Below, piece after piece: positions 11,249 through 21,627 of a stretch of 64,000 nucleotides of DNA. The first letter of the stretch is position 1. Every line of letters begins with the position of its first letter. The DNA lies in assembly GCA_029721515.1 (NCBI GenBank), contig CM056551.1:30105437-30169436 (forward strand). Reading direction: 5' to 3'. This stretch comes from Synanceia verrucosa. Its lineage: Eukaryota > Chordata > Actinopteri > Perciformes > Synanceiidae. A model generated the notes under the pieces. It saw only the letters and a program-made list of their open reading frames with translations, was not told the DNA's origin and ran no database searches. The translations under genes and the position numbers were made by a program.

Positions 11249-11356
11249 GTCCTTTCCCCGTCATCAAGCAGGAGCAGTTGTCCCCTCGCAGCTCGTCCTC
11301 TCAAGCCGACAACCTGTCCACCCAGGGCTCGCCTCACGACAGTGCTGCTGGACGTG
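11249..11356 (+). CDS. ncor2: ncor2 exon w9: IKQEQLSPR
   Basis: The acceptor is a tandem cacagcag: the exon can start at 11246 or 11249, adding or omitting one alanine. Donor cgtg|gtgggt (phase 1). Residues 486-520 start PFPVIKQEQLSPRSSSSQ, matching the VKQEQLSPR landmark (a possible sumoylation-like KQE context). Confidence 0.92.
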
Positions 11357-11774
11357 GTGGGTGGTTCGCCTCTTATTTTTATTCACAGCCACCTTCTATC
11401 ACACAACACCAAGGCATCTCTGAAAAGTCACAAGTATTTTGTCCTGCAGTAACAAAGTCAAATCATGAGTTTTCCCACGTTGTGTTCAGCACTGTCATGC
11501 CGAAAAGATTAACCTTGCCTGCATGACAGTGACCTGAGGCACACAGTGAGGACCACACTGGAGCTACGAGGGACAAATCTAAATGGAAAAGCAGTGGAGG
11601 TTTGAGTTCACTGGAGCTCCACTGATCTGACAGAGATGAGAGGATGTGAAGAGAAACTGACCAAGAGCCATGAAAAGAGTCCAGAAGACTCAAAGCTCTC
11701 ATCACTGTGTTTTCTAAAACTTATTTACTTTTATATTTCTAGACAATTTAACAAGATCTGTCCGCTTTAAGCGT

Positions 11775-12200
11775 TAGCGATTAAAGTCAAAGGCATGGGG
11801 GGTTTATTTTTTGGAAATCTCCAGCTTTTATTTTGTGGCTCAGATGTGGCAGCTTCCTGCTTCCTGCTGTAGTCATGGAGAAGAACTGCAGAGATATGCT
11901 TCTGAATTTTATTTTGAAAAACTCCCAGACAGCTCAGTAATATGCACCTTGTTTAAAAACTGAATCAAAATATCAGGGAAGTACTTCCAGTCTGAGCTAG
12001 CAGCTAGGAGCTAAGCTAATGCTAGTGTAGCTAATCAGATGGATGCTAACAGCTAACAAGCTAAAGCTACTGTTTACCAGTGATCAACAAGACCAGTCAA
12101 CTTCATGAAGACTCCGGTCTAAGAGACCAACTCTGATTGTCAAATGATCATTGATCAGACACGCATTGATCAGATGATCTGAAGAACTGATGGAGATGAT
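11775..12200 (+). repeat. dispersed repeat family A, copy 2 (longest)
   Basis: Carries the family A core (gcagcttcctgcttcctg, ctcccagacagctcagtaat, cagggaagtacttcc, taagctaatgctagtg) and an extended 3' part (gaccagtcaacttcatgaag, aagagaccaactctgattg) shared in inverse orientation with 21690-21800. Confidence 0.75.
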
Positions 12201-12411
12201 CAATAAGATAATTTTGAACATACATTTATTCATCGTTCTCTATTGAAATTCTGCAATTAATCCTGATTATAAAAAAATGAATTGTTTGACCCTGTAATGA
12301 AGGACTTTCAGAGAAACAAGCTAAGCTAACGTTAATGTTAGCCTTTTATTCCCAGTAGTTGTTCCCCTTTAACTTCTCTTAATGCTGCTTTCCTTCTTCC
12401 TGTCTCCTCAG

Positions 12412-12515
12412 GTCCTATTCCAGCTGTTCAGGGAGGAAGCATCACGAAGGGCCTCCCAGGCACCAGAATGCATCCAGAGTCCTCAGTTTCCTACCGAGGG
12501 GGCTCCATCACTCAG
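12412..12515 (+). CDS. ncor2: ncor2 exon w10: GGSITKGLPG
   Basis: Acceptor ctgtctcctcag|gt and donor cactcag|gtgagc (phase 0). Residues 522-555 contain GGSITKGLPGTRM and end SYRGGSITQ, matching GGSITKGIPSTRV and AITYRGSITHG of SMRT. Confidence 0.95.
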
Positions 12516-12639
12516 GTGAGCTCAGAGTCCCGATCCTTATTAAAGAGCACGAATCATCAAATAAACAGACTGGAATTCTTAAAGAGACAGGCGATAAAAC
12601 AGAGCATTCAGAGGCTGAAGACATGCATATTCAGTAGGA

Positions 12640-12910
12640 CTGTCGAAATTAGTGCATCAATGTGATTTATCGGCATTAACTTGGGCAACGGTAACTCTAC
12701 TTGCACAAACTGGCCGAAATGCATTGCCAGAGTCATGCTGGCAGCTCATGAAGCAGAACTCCATTCAAAACATCGAGGAAACTAACAACACAGTCATAAC
12801 TAACAATCAAACATGTTGATAAAATTAGATTAACCAGCTTTTCTGAATCTGTCCAAGCTTCTCCTGTAATTCGGCAAACAAATAATCCACCAAAGAGATC
12901 GTTAAAGTAT
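12640..12910 (+). repeat. dispersed repeat family B, copy 1
   Basis: Shares ccagagtcatgctggcag, catgaagcagaact, gattaacca and acaaataatccacc with 17075-17265 and partly with 46690-46830. Its left end (gtgcatcaatgtgatttatcg...aacggtaactctacttg) is the inverse of the right end of the copy at 46640-46955, which suggests terminal inverted repeats. Confidence 0.7.
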
Positions 12911-15069
12911 TAATTTAGCTACTAGGAGGAGCCCGGTGGGAGTGCTCTGTAGCCTGTTAGTAGCTGCTAGCCTGTTAGCTACCAGGAGCAGCAGAGCAGA
13001 CTGGACTTCTTAAAGAGACAGGCGCTAAAATGAAGCAGTCAGGGTTGAATACATGTATATTCAGACAGTATAAGAAAAATAATGTGTTTATTGAAGATTA
13101 AAGCAAGTTAACATGTTCCAGTAGGAGCCCAAGTATGAACCTGGAAATGTTCCTGACTGTTTTCCCTTTTAAATGCACTCTCAGGCTGGTGGTTTAGTAA
13201 TGGGATGGATGAGACCACACCACTGTGTTTTCACTCTGTAACAGAATATGTGCAGTTTAGTGAGGCAAGGTGGGTTTTATGCTGATTATGAATATTCTGC
13301 TGACTGTTAAAGTTTGAGCAGCGCATTTCGACACACAGCAGGCAAACGGTTCTCTTCCCTTTTTATTTTAAGAACCTCTGAACAACCCCTCAAAATGATT
13401 TAAATAAGTTACTTTATGGAAATGAACCATTGCAGTATGTAGGTTTAGGAGAGACATGTTATTATTTACTTATATAATATAGATATAAATATTACTCAAC
13501 ATGTGTAATACTTCTTTATGACACCAGTTGGACCATTATGTTATTTTTGATGTATATTTACAAAGGATGGAGTCTGTTTCCTACTTATTTTGACAGATTT
13601 TTCTACTATTTTTACTTGTTATGTTCTTGTTACTTTTCTTTCTTTTTTTTTTTTTTAATACAGGCCCTCATTATAGTGTTGTCATAGCCACTCAACTGTT
13701 GATGTTATGGGAAGAATTATCTTAATGTTTATATTTGACTCAATAGAGGAACACACAAAAAAAGAATAAAAACAAATTTAATATTTTGTGGTATTGGAAT
13801 GAGTATGTACGTACTATAAATGGCAATGAATATTTGGAGCATGAAATTTGGAATATAGCAGTTTAGCAGCTCTTCACATTAGCAGCAATGAAAATGCACA
13901 TAAATAACATGTAAAAATATAATAAATAGAGTAGAATAAGAAACAAAAAATGCAATAAAAATCAAGTATTGAAACATGTACACACTTTACATGGCAATAC
14001 ATATTCGTGGCATGAAATGTGAAATATGACAGTTTATATAGAGCAGAAATCAGAGACATTTTGTCCCTGCTGGTCCTGTTTAAAGCCACACATGTTGGCT
14101 TCAGAGTCTCTGGGCTTTGATTTGTGTCTCTAATGATGAGAGATCCTTGTGACATAACTGCATCTCTGTCGCCAAGGCAACAGGTACACACTGTGCCGCC
14201 CCTTTTATTTACTCTGAACCCGTTCGTTGATACGTTCACTGTGATATCACATGGCAGCGTCGAGGTTGTTATCTGCCGGCTGTGATGGATTAGTGTCGTG
14301 GAGCAAAGGGAAGGCGATAAAGCCTAATCAGTGCCGCAGAGGGACGCTTCATTTGTTTGTTTAACTCGTGGCTAGATTAGCGCTCAGATACGGTAGTGTT
14401 GCACTTTGTGGGAGGAGTAGATGAGGCTTTAGTCTGGTGCCATCTGATCCTGCAGACGTAACATCCCCAGCCCAGTTACGTGGAGCTGGCCTGGCCTCCA
14501 TCCTTCAGCAGCGTCTTCCTGGAAAAGCTGCAGCTAATAGAGCAGAAATGTGATCTGAGGCGCTGCAGCGTGGAAACATGACTCACACTGTTCATAGCAA
14601 AGCCTGCTGTCATCCAATGTTACACCTCCGTCTCTTCAGAGAGTACGACTTTGTGTTTCACAGCTGTGTTTGTTTTTTTTATTATTGTTTAATATCGCTG
14701 TTATCCTCTGGAGAGCCTGATACATCACAGTCAACAACTCTGGAAAGAAAAAAAATACTCCCAGTCACTTCACATTAATCTGGAACGTAAACAAGATTTT
14801 TTTTTTGGGACACATTAGTTATACTACAGTCTGTTTTCAAAGCTTTGGGTGTCAGTTTATGAATCTGGATGTCATGCAGGGCAAGAATATGGTGATAAGT
14901 ATCATGATACAGGAGTGAAAGATTGATTAGCGACCATTTTTTTAAAGGTGAATTAAAATTCAGCCTTGTTTTGGATAATCACAGCTGTAATACCACAATG
15001 CTCATGTGCACTGATATTTTCTTCCACCTCTAATCCTGCCTGCTGTAAAGTTTCATAATGATGCTTATT

Positions 15070-15790
15070 CCTAATTAGCTAGCAGGAGGACTCTGATGGG
15101 AGTGTTACTGAGCCTGTTAGCAGCTGCTAGCATATTAGCTACCAGGAGGACTCTGATGGGAGTGTTGCTGAGCCTGTTAGCAGCTGCTAGCATATTAGCT
15201 ATCAGGACGACTCTGATGGGAGTTTTACTGAGCCTGTTAGCAGCTGCTAGCATATTAGCTACCAGGAGGACTCTGATGGGAGTGTTACTGAGCCTGTTAG
15301 CAGCTGCTAGCATATTAGCTATCAGGACGATGGGAGTTTTACTGAGCCTGTTAGCAGCTGCTAGCATATTAGCTACCAGGAGGACTCTTATGGGAGTTTT
15401 ACTGAGCCTGTTAGCAGCTGCTAGCATATTAGCTAGCAGGAGGACTCTGATGGGAGTGTTACTGAGCCTGTTAGCAGCTGCTAGCATATTAGCTACCAGG
15501 AGGACTCTGATGGGAGTGTTACTGAGCCTGTTAGCAGCTGCTAGCATATTAGCTACCAGGAGGACTCTGATGGGAGTGTTACTGAGCCTGTTAGCAGCTG
15601 CTAGCATATTAGCTACCAGGAGGACTCTGATGGGAGTGTTACTGAGCCTGTTAGCAGCTGCTAGCATATTAGCTACCAGGAGGACTCTGATGGGAGTGTT
15701 ACTGAGCCTGTTAGCAGCTGTTAGCCTGTTAGCTACTAGTAGGACTCTGATTGTAGTGCTATGTAGCCTGTTAGCTACCAGTAGGAGGCT
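15070..15790 (+). repeat. 60-bp minisatellite, ~11-12 copies, in ncor2 intron
   Basis: Near-identical 60-bp units, each containing ctctgatgggagtgttactg and cctgttagcagctgctagc. One unit (about 15301-15354) lacks 6 bp. The last copies near 15720-15790 decay. Because 60 is a multiple of 3, both strands show long periodic open frames (20-residue repeats), which are artefacts. A diverged single unit lies at 12918-12995. Confidence 0.95.
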
Positions 15791-15943
15791 AAAGTTTATA
15801 CTTTATACTTTGTTTTTTGTTTTTTTTTGCCAATAAGGACAGTCATGAGACTCATTAAACATCTGAGGTGCTCACGAGTTTCTCCTGTAAACTGAGGATG
15901 ACAATAACATGACATTAACTCGTGCGTCCTCTCCTGTCTGCAG

Positions 15944-16094
15944 GGGACGCCAGCCGATGTGCTGTATAAGGGAACCATAACCCGTCTGATCACAGAGGAC
16001 AGCGCCAGCCGAGCTGAAAGGGAACGGGACGAGACGCTGTCCAAAGGTCACATGGTCTACGAGGGCATCAGTGGACACATCTTCACCTGCGAAC
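15944..16094 (+). CDS. ncor2: ncor2 exon w11: GTPADVLYKGTITR
   Basis: Acceptor cctgtctgcag|ggg and donor gaac|gtgagt (phase 1). Residues 556-605 contain GTPADVLYKGTITRLITEDS and KGHMVYEGISGH, close to the mammalian SMRT block GTPADVLYKGTITR and KGHVIYEG. Confidence 0.96.
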
Positions 16095-16809
16095 GTGAGT
16101 TCATCAGCTATAGATACTGTGTAAACAGAGCTTTAGATATATATCAGAGCAGCAAGGAGCATCCAGCATCATGAAGAGCTTCCTATCAATTCACTGTAAC
16201 AATTATGGATAATATGAATGGCTATTAATGCACTATAGGTCAGTTTAAGTGACCAAATATTCATTTTGCTCTTGGAAGCAATATACTGCATCTAAAGTCA
16301 GGATTTTTTTGGATTGTTACCAAAATATTCTCCACAGCAAACACAAGTTCATAATTTAAATGAGCACCACTTTATGAGTTTTGAAGCCTCAATGCGATCG
16401 CCAAAAAAGATAACAACAGGCTATGAACGAACTATGGACTTGAAACGTCACCACCACTGAACTAGAGTTTGTAGTTTTATTTATTTTTAAGGATGTGAAA
16501 GAATCTGTGTCATCACTCGTTCTCTTATGATTCTTACTGTGTTTTAATATTATTATTATCCTCGCCTGCCTCTGTCTGCACTGTGAAGCATTCTGGCTCA
16601 ACCAGGTTTACAAATAAAGTTGAACTGGAAAGATTTAATTTAAAAGACGCCACAGAATAAGAATCTCTTCATCTTATTAACCACAGACCTGATTTCAGCC
16701 CTCTCAATAAAGACCATCTGACTCATTTCTGAGTTTTCAGACTCGTTTCTGCTCCTAAATAAAAGAGGTGTTGTTAAACTCATAATAGTGACATCTGTGT
16801 GGTTTGCAG
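16095..16809 (+). other. ncor2: ncor2 intron (w11-w12)
   Basis: 0.7-kb intron. I see no exon, array or recognisable mobile element. Confidence 0.5.
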
Positions 16810-16962
16810 GCCCACCTTCTCAGACCCCTAAAGATGAGGGACGGGGCCCCGGGGGCCAGTCTGGGGAGCTCCTAGGCCTGAAGCGTCCTTATGACATCAT
16901 GGACGGAGGCATCTCCAGAGGACTTCCTATGAGGGACTCACTGTCTGCTGCCAACTGTGAAG
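16810..16962 (+). CDS. ncor2: ncor2 exon w12: LKRPYDIMDGG
   Basis: Acceptor ggtttgcag|gc and donor gaag|gtaagg (phase 1). Residues 607-656 include LGLKRPYDIMDGGISRGLP, equivalent to PKRTYDMMEGRVGRAI in SMRT. Confidence 0.94.
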
Positions 16963-17059
16963 GTAAGGCTTTTTATATTTTATTTCATTTTGTATGACAT
17001 ACTGTAAATATTTATGACTAGTAGCATTAGTATTCATTCTATTATTTCATTAGTTGTTT

Positions 17060-17275
17060 TGTTGTGTTTCTTACCTGGACAAACTGCCTCAAATGTGTCA
17101 CCAGAGTCATGCTGGCAGGTCATGAAGCAGAACTCAGAAAAAATCAAGGAAACTAACAACGCAGTCGTAACTAACGATCAAACATGCTGATTAAATTAGA
17201 TTAACCATCTTTCTTGAATCTGTCCAAGCTTTTCCTGTAATTCTGCAAACAAATAATCCACCGGTGAATTTCCCC
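17060..17275 (+). repeat. dispersed repeat family B, copy 2
   Basis: Matches 12700-12900 with substitutions (agagtcatgctggcaggtc, gattaaccatctttc, aacaaataatccacc). It lacks most of the terminal inverted repeat. Confidence 0.7.
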
Positions 17276-17359
17276 CAGTGGGGATTGAATAAAAAATATT
17301 CTGTTCTTTTCAATTACTGATGACATCATCGTCTCACACTGTCGTTACTCCTTCCTCAG

Positions 17360-17452
17360 GTCTGATTGGTCGAGCCATGCCTCACGATCGGGACAGCCCA
17401 CACCACACACCTTATAAGGATGCTCATCACATCCGTGGCTCTATCTCTCAAG
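17360..17452 (+). CDS. ncor2: ncor2 exon w13: GLIGRAMP...HHIRGSISQG
   Basis: Acceptor ccttcctcag|gt and donor tcaag|gtagga (phase 1). Residues 658-687 read LIGRAMPHDRDSPHH and DAHHIRGSISQ, matching GLMGRAIPPERHSPHH and QHHIRGSITQG of SMRT. Confidence 0.96.
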
Positions 17453-18295
17453 GTAGGATCATATGTGAACAAATAAAAATCGTCAGTGTTAAACACGTCA
17501 ATAATTGTTAATATGATCTGAAAAAACTCTAAATTTACAATAAAATATGTGATTCATGGCGATTAACTCTGGAAATTCTGCGCTTAATCGCATTGTTTCC
17601 CTTCTATTCGGAGTCTTTCTGGTAAAACCTGAACATCCTCAACTCAGTCTGACTCTAATCTCTTCTGGCAGAATGTACATTAAAGAAGGCTGACGTTGTT
17701 TTCCTGATCACAGACGGTTATAAGGAGAGATGTGGCAGATTAGATCTTAGCTGGATGTGAACATGTCATCTTTGTTTGGATTCTGTGTTTTATCCTGCAG
17801 AGCTTTTTATTTATGTTTAAGTATTTTTTTTCCACCCGCTGGCGGGAGCACTTTCATGTGTTTATCTGTGTGACGGCAGTGAAGTCAGAAAACCAGCTCG
17901 TCTCACGGTGATGGATGAAGCTGCTCTCTGAACCCCCGCCGGTTCATCTGAGCTCGAGTATATATGAATATATATCATATAACATACAGAGCTTCACAGA
18001 TTTATTTATGCATTCACCTGGTGTCAGGTGTTTATCACTGCTGTCCTAAATTAACAGTATGACTGCTTACCAGAATATTTTAATGTTTCTCTAATGGTTA
18101 ATCCACATTAGGGTCTGAAAGGTGAATTCAGTTTAAATTCCTCTCCTGTTTAAAAAGGTGAAGAGTAGTGAACTCAGTGAGTCCAGCTGAAGCTCAGACG
18201 TGATACTCTAATATCTCTGTTAAGCTCCATATGCTCCAAACAACATAAAAACACGTCAGGCGCTCCTACAGAAAACCCTTTGACTCTGGTTGCAG
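17453..18295 (+). other. ncor2: ncor2 intron (w13-w14)
   Basis: 0.84-kb intron. Bases 18118-18183 are shared with another ncor2 intron (32448-32513). Otherwise nothing was recognised. Confidence 0.5.
18118..18183 (+). repeat. ~65-bp segment duplicated at 32448-32513
   Basis: Both contain aaggtgaattcagtttaaat and gaagagtagtgaactcagtg. A shorter inverted relative lies near 9757-9786 (gaatttaaactgaattcacc). Probably a remnant of an interspersed repeat. Confidence 0.7.
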
Positions 18296-18513
18296 GTATT
18301 CCTCGTCACCTGGACGCTCAGGACGGCTACCTGAGGAGGGAGGCTAAGCAGATGAAGAGGGAGGGTTCTCCACCCCGTGGACCCGGCTCCATGTCCGACC
18401 CCATGAAGGGCAGAGACTCCATGGTGCCGACGGTGAAGGAGGCCGGCCGCTCCATCCACCTCATCCCCAGGGAGGAGCTCAGGCAGCCGGCCAAGGAAGG
18501 CCTCATGGCGCAG
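18296..18513 (+). CDS. ncor2: ncor2 exon w14: YLRREAKQMKREG / KEAGRSIHLIPREEL
   Basis: Acceptor ggttgcag|gt and donor gcgcag|gtacac (phase 0). Residues 689-760 include DGYLRREAKQMKREGSPP, VKEAGRSIHLIPREELRQ and KEGLMAQ. These match the SMRT blocks DYLRREAKLLKREG and KEAGRSIHEIPREEL. Confidence 0.96.
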
Positions 18514-19327
18514 GTACACTCAGAGGATGACCAGCCCTCCTCACACTGCAGCACCTGGCTTTTTCTGCTGCGTCAGCAACCAAAGAACAAAACAGTGTTT
18601 CATAACGCTGTTATGAGGCCACCAAATGTTACCTTGATTACAACTGCAGATTTTAATATTACTGGAAACATTTGGATAACATAAGTACACAATTGGACAA
18701 AATATATACGATATTTTTATACGATTTTTCACCCTTATCAACCCTCCAGACTCTCTCTCGGTTTCCTCAAGGAGTCCTAATTATCCTATATTTCTGCCAA
18801 TTTAAAATGAAATTTCCACACTTTTTCTCCTCCAACGGAAGTAATGGATTTCATCTGTCGTTGTCTGGTTTTGTTTTTGGAAATGGAAATAAAGGGATAC
18901 TCAAGCGGGCAAAGTAAGGAAAGAATCAATGAATTGCAGAAAACTTAGCAAATTATTCAAATCAACACACACCCACTCACACATTTAGGTGTGGCATGGC
19001 ACCGAGACCTGATGTGAGGAAAAAGCCACCTTTGGGAAACACTGGAGCTGAAAACCGTAGTAATAAATAAATGAATGAATAAGCAAGTAAATAAATGTCT
19101 AAATAAATTAATCAATAAATTAGTAAGTAAATAATAATAAAATGAATAAATTAAAAGATAGATATCAAATATAATATCAAATAGAAGAGATCAGTCAAAA
19201 GCCTGATTGATTGTTTGATTGATTGTAATCATCCCTGAGAAGTGAAAGTATTGAAGCTAAAAATGCTGTGGCAGTGAAGTGAGAAATCTCCAGAAGCCTC
19301 TGAAGCTCCTGTCCTGCTTCTCTCCAG
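18514..19327 (+). other. ncor2: ncor2 intron (w14-w15)
   Basis: 0.8-kb intron. An 'aaataaataaatg'-type A/T-rich stretch runs from about 19060 to 19165. No other feature was seen. Confidence 0.5.
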
Positions 19328-19673
19328 GGAACGCCCATGAAGCAGGAGGCAGCTGGTTCAGGGAAACGTCACGACGTCCTCTCCATCATCGCCAGCTCGC
19401 CTCGCTCCTACCACAACCCTCCCTCCCACATGGACATGCGAGCCGAGAGGAGCCGCTACGAGGAGGCGCCGAAGGGTCGGCCCAGCGCTGTGGTCAGCAC
19501 GGCGAGCACGATAGCCCGGTCTTCCCCTCTGACGCTGGGCTCCGAGCAGGGAAGCAAGGCCCATCACAGCCCGGTGGGCTATGAGGACAAAGGCGCCTTA
19601 AGGGCTCCTTACCCTGGGCCTTCACATCGAGGCTCCCCGCTGTCCAGGGAGGCGGGCCAAAGGCAGCATGACG
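19328..19673 (+). CDS. ncor2: ncor2 exon w15: KRHDVLSIIASSPRSY
   Basis: Acceptor cttctctccag|gga and donor gacg|gtgggt (phase 1). Residues 761-875 start GTPMKQEAAGSGKRHDVLSI, then RYEEAPKGRPSAVVST and GYEDKGALRAPY. Aligns with GSKKHDVRSLIGSPGRTF, CYEESLKSRPG and TYEDHGAPF of SMRT. Confidence 0.95.
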
Positions 19674-19761
19674 GTGGGTGTTTCTGGAGTATTTCACCAC
19701 TGCTCAGGTCACAGCTCCAGCCCCCACGAACACTGAAATGATTCAGTTGTTTTCGCTGCAG

Positions 19762-19965
19762 GTTCCAGTAAGAATCCACCTCAGGAGCGTAAAGCCACGC
19801 CCTCCCCCAGGGAGATGAGCGCCACCAAGTCACCGCTGCCAGGCGTCCCCGACCAGCAGGCCTACGAGCGCCTGCTGCAGGGTCTGGGAGCTGCAGACGT
19901 CTACCGCCAAATCCCCATCGCCTTCGATCCGGCGGCTCTGCCCCGAGGCATCCCCATCGACCCAG
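19762..19965 (+). CDS. ncor2: ncor2 exon w16: IPIAFDPAALPRGIPIDP
   Basis: Acceptor ttcgctgcag|gt and donor cccag|gtacag (phase 1). Residues 877-943 include KATPSPREMSATKSP, QQAYERLLQGLGAADVYR and IPIAFDPAALPRGIPIDP, strongly conserved in SMRT. The preceding intron is only 88 bp. Confidence 0.97.
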
Positions 19966-20466
19966 GTACAGTCCACAGTTTGTGTCATCTGCTGCAGCTT
20001 TGCTGGTTGTCATGGGAACACACCAAAATCACGTTCTCATCGTAATTATAAAGGTGTGACGGGTGAAGAAAACAATCTATTATTCTGATTTCTCATCAAG
20101 AAATACAAGTGAAGACATTGATCGATAATTGAGTCCAACTAATGATTACTTTCATGGTCGATTCATCTGTCAGTTATTTTGGTTCAGCGGCTCAACATGA
20201 ATATTCCTTTAATGTTCAGGCAAAACGGATCAGGATACACTTGTTTTATTTTATTTGTTATTTATTTTTAATACTTTATTTCTATGCACATTTTATTAAT
20301 TATTTTATCATTATACGTATTTTATTAAATTATTTTTTTCATTATATATTTTTATATTGGCTTGCTGTGGACTTAATAAATGTTTAGCTTTAAACACAGC
20401 CTAAAATGACTCTTTCAACTCTGTCGTCCAGTATGAATGACAGGTACTTCTCTTCTTCGTTCACAG
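19966..20466 (+). other. ncor2: ncor2 intron (w16-w17)
   Basis: 0.5-kb AT-rich intron. A short 'atcgataattgag' stretch near 20120 recalls the dispersed element at 8540-8810. Nothing else was recognised. Confidence 0.5.
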
Positions 20467-20718
20467 CCGCCTACTACTTGCCTCGCCACCTGGCGCCCAA
20501 CCCGGCGTACCCTCATCCCTACCCCTACCTCATCCGTGGCTTTCCTGACACGGCGGCGCTTGAGAACCGCCAGACGCTGCTCAATGACTACATCACCTCG
20601 CAGCAGATGCACCAGTGGCCTGCAGCCGCTGCCATGGCAGCCCAGCGCTCGGACCTGCTGAGGGGCCTGACGCCACGAGACCAGCCCCTCCCCCTGCCCT
20701 ACTCTGCTGCCCCACGAG
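20467..20718 (+). CDS. ncor2: ncor2 exon w17: AAYYLPRHLAPNPAYPHPYP
   Basis: Acceptor cgttcacag|cc and donor acgag|gtgagg (phase 1). Residues 945-1027 include YYLPRHLAPNPAYPHPYPYL, GFPDTAALENRQTLLNDYI, TSQQMHQWP and AQRSDLLRGLTPR. This is one of the most conserved blocks between NCOR1 and NCOR2. Confidence 0.98.
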
Positions 20719-21149
20719 GTGAGGAGACCTCAAACTGATGCCCCGTTACTCTCATTATATTAAAGAAATTAATATAAGCTTCAGTTTTAGCGCTGCCTGG
20801 AAACTGATCCAGCCAAACTCCATTCAAAAAAACAGGCATTTTAAACGCTGTTACGTCGACCTGACAAAGCATGACGTTTTTACAGTGCAACATTATGTTG
20901 TTATTTTGGCATATTTTTGATCCATTTGTTGCCAATAAATCACAGCTCAAACTGTTACTAGATGAATACAGCTCAGTGAAATCCAGGTGATGTTCTGAAC
21001 CCAGGTGAAACATTGCTTTGTGTTTGGTGTTAATGCAGCATGAAGACGTGCTGCTCATGGCCGATCGGCTAAACCAGACAAACTAATCCAGAGCACATCT
21101 GGACCAGCTCTCAGGGTTTTCTTGACCCGTGTCTTCTTTCTGTCCCCAG
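20719..21149 (+). other. ncor2: ncor2 intron (w17-w18)
   Basis: 0.43-kb intron with no recognised element. Confidence 0.5.
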
Positions 21150-21302
21150 GCATCATCGATCTATCTCAGGTGCCACACTTACCTGTCCTGGTCCCTCCCT
21201 CTGCAGGGGCCGCCGGCTCCCCGATGGACCGTATCACCTACATCCCCGGTGGGAGCGCCACCTTCCCCGGCAGGCCTTACACCACCTCCCCCATCTCCCC
21301 TG
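21150..21302 (+). CDS. ncor2: ncor2 exon w18: GIIDLSQVPHLPVLVPP
   Basis: Acceptor ctgtccccag|gc and donor cccctg|gtaccg (phase 1). Residues 1029-1078 begin IIDLSQVPHLPVLVPPSAG and end YTTSPISP. This is nearly the mammalian SMRT sequence. Confidence 0.97.
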
Positions 21303-21390
21303 GTACCGCTGCGCTCACCCAGACCAACTCATTAAATAGGCTAGACTCTTTTTTTTTTTAAAATCATTTTCTCTCTTTGCCTTTTTACAG

Positions 21391-21627
21391 TCGGGTCCTC
21401 GCACATCAACAAGATGCAAGGCTCCTCCTCTGAGCGCGAGCGTGAACGAGACCGGGAGAGGGACCGGGACCGGGAGAGAGACCGAGACCGGGAGCGGGAG
21501 CGAGACCGAGACCGGGAGCGAGACCGGGAACGGGAAAGAGAACGGGACCGTGACCGGGAACGAGACCGGGAAAGGGAGAAGGGAGGGTCTCTGGGGAACG
21601 TGGAGCACGCCCCCATCTGGAGACCAG
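21391..21627 (+). CDS. ncor2: ncor2 exon w19: Arg-Glu/Asp repeat
   Basis: Acceptor ctttttacag|tc and donor accag|gtgtgc (phase 1). Residues 1080-1157 begin GSSHINKMQGSSSERERE, run through about 45 residues of alternating Arg with Glu/Asp, and end VEHAPIWRPG. Mammalian SMRT has a shorter SSSERERDRDRE run followed by VEHAPIWRPG. The purine-rich gagcg/gaccg repeat gives open frames on both strands. Confidence 0.95.

Larger units (their letters stand above)
12516..15943 (+). other. ncor2: ncor2 intron (w10-w11), repeat-filled
   Basis: 3.4-kb intron containing a family B element (12640-12910), two 70-bp direct repeats (12563-12635 and 12998-13065), a single-copy relative of the minisatellite unit (12918-12995), and the large 60-bp minisatellite (15070-15790). 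No exon was recognised. Confidence 0.7.

Noticed and set aside
15096..15836. 246-residue + strand and 198-residue - strand open frames
   Set aside because: They are made by the 60-bp minisatellite: a 20-residue period on both strands, no start context, and location inside an ncor2 intron.
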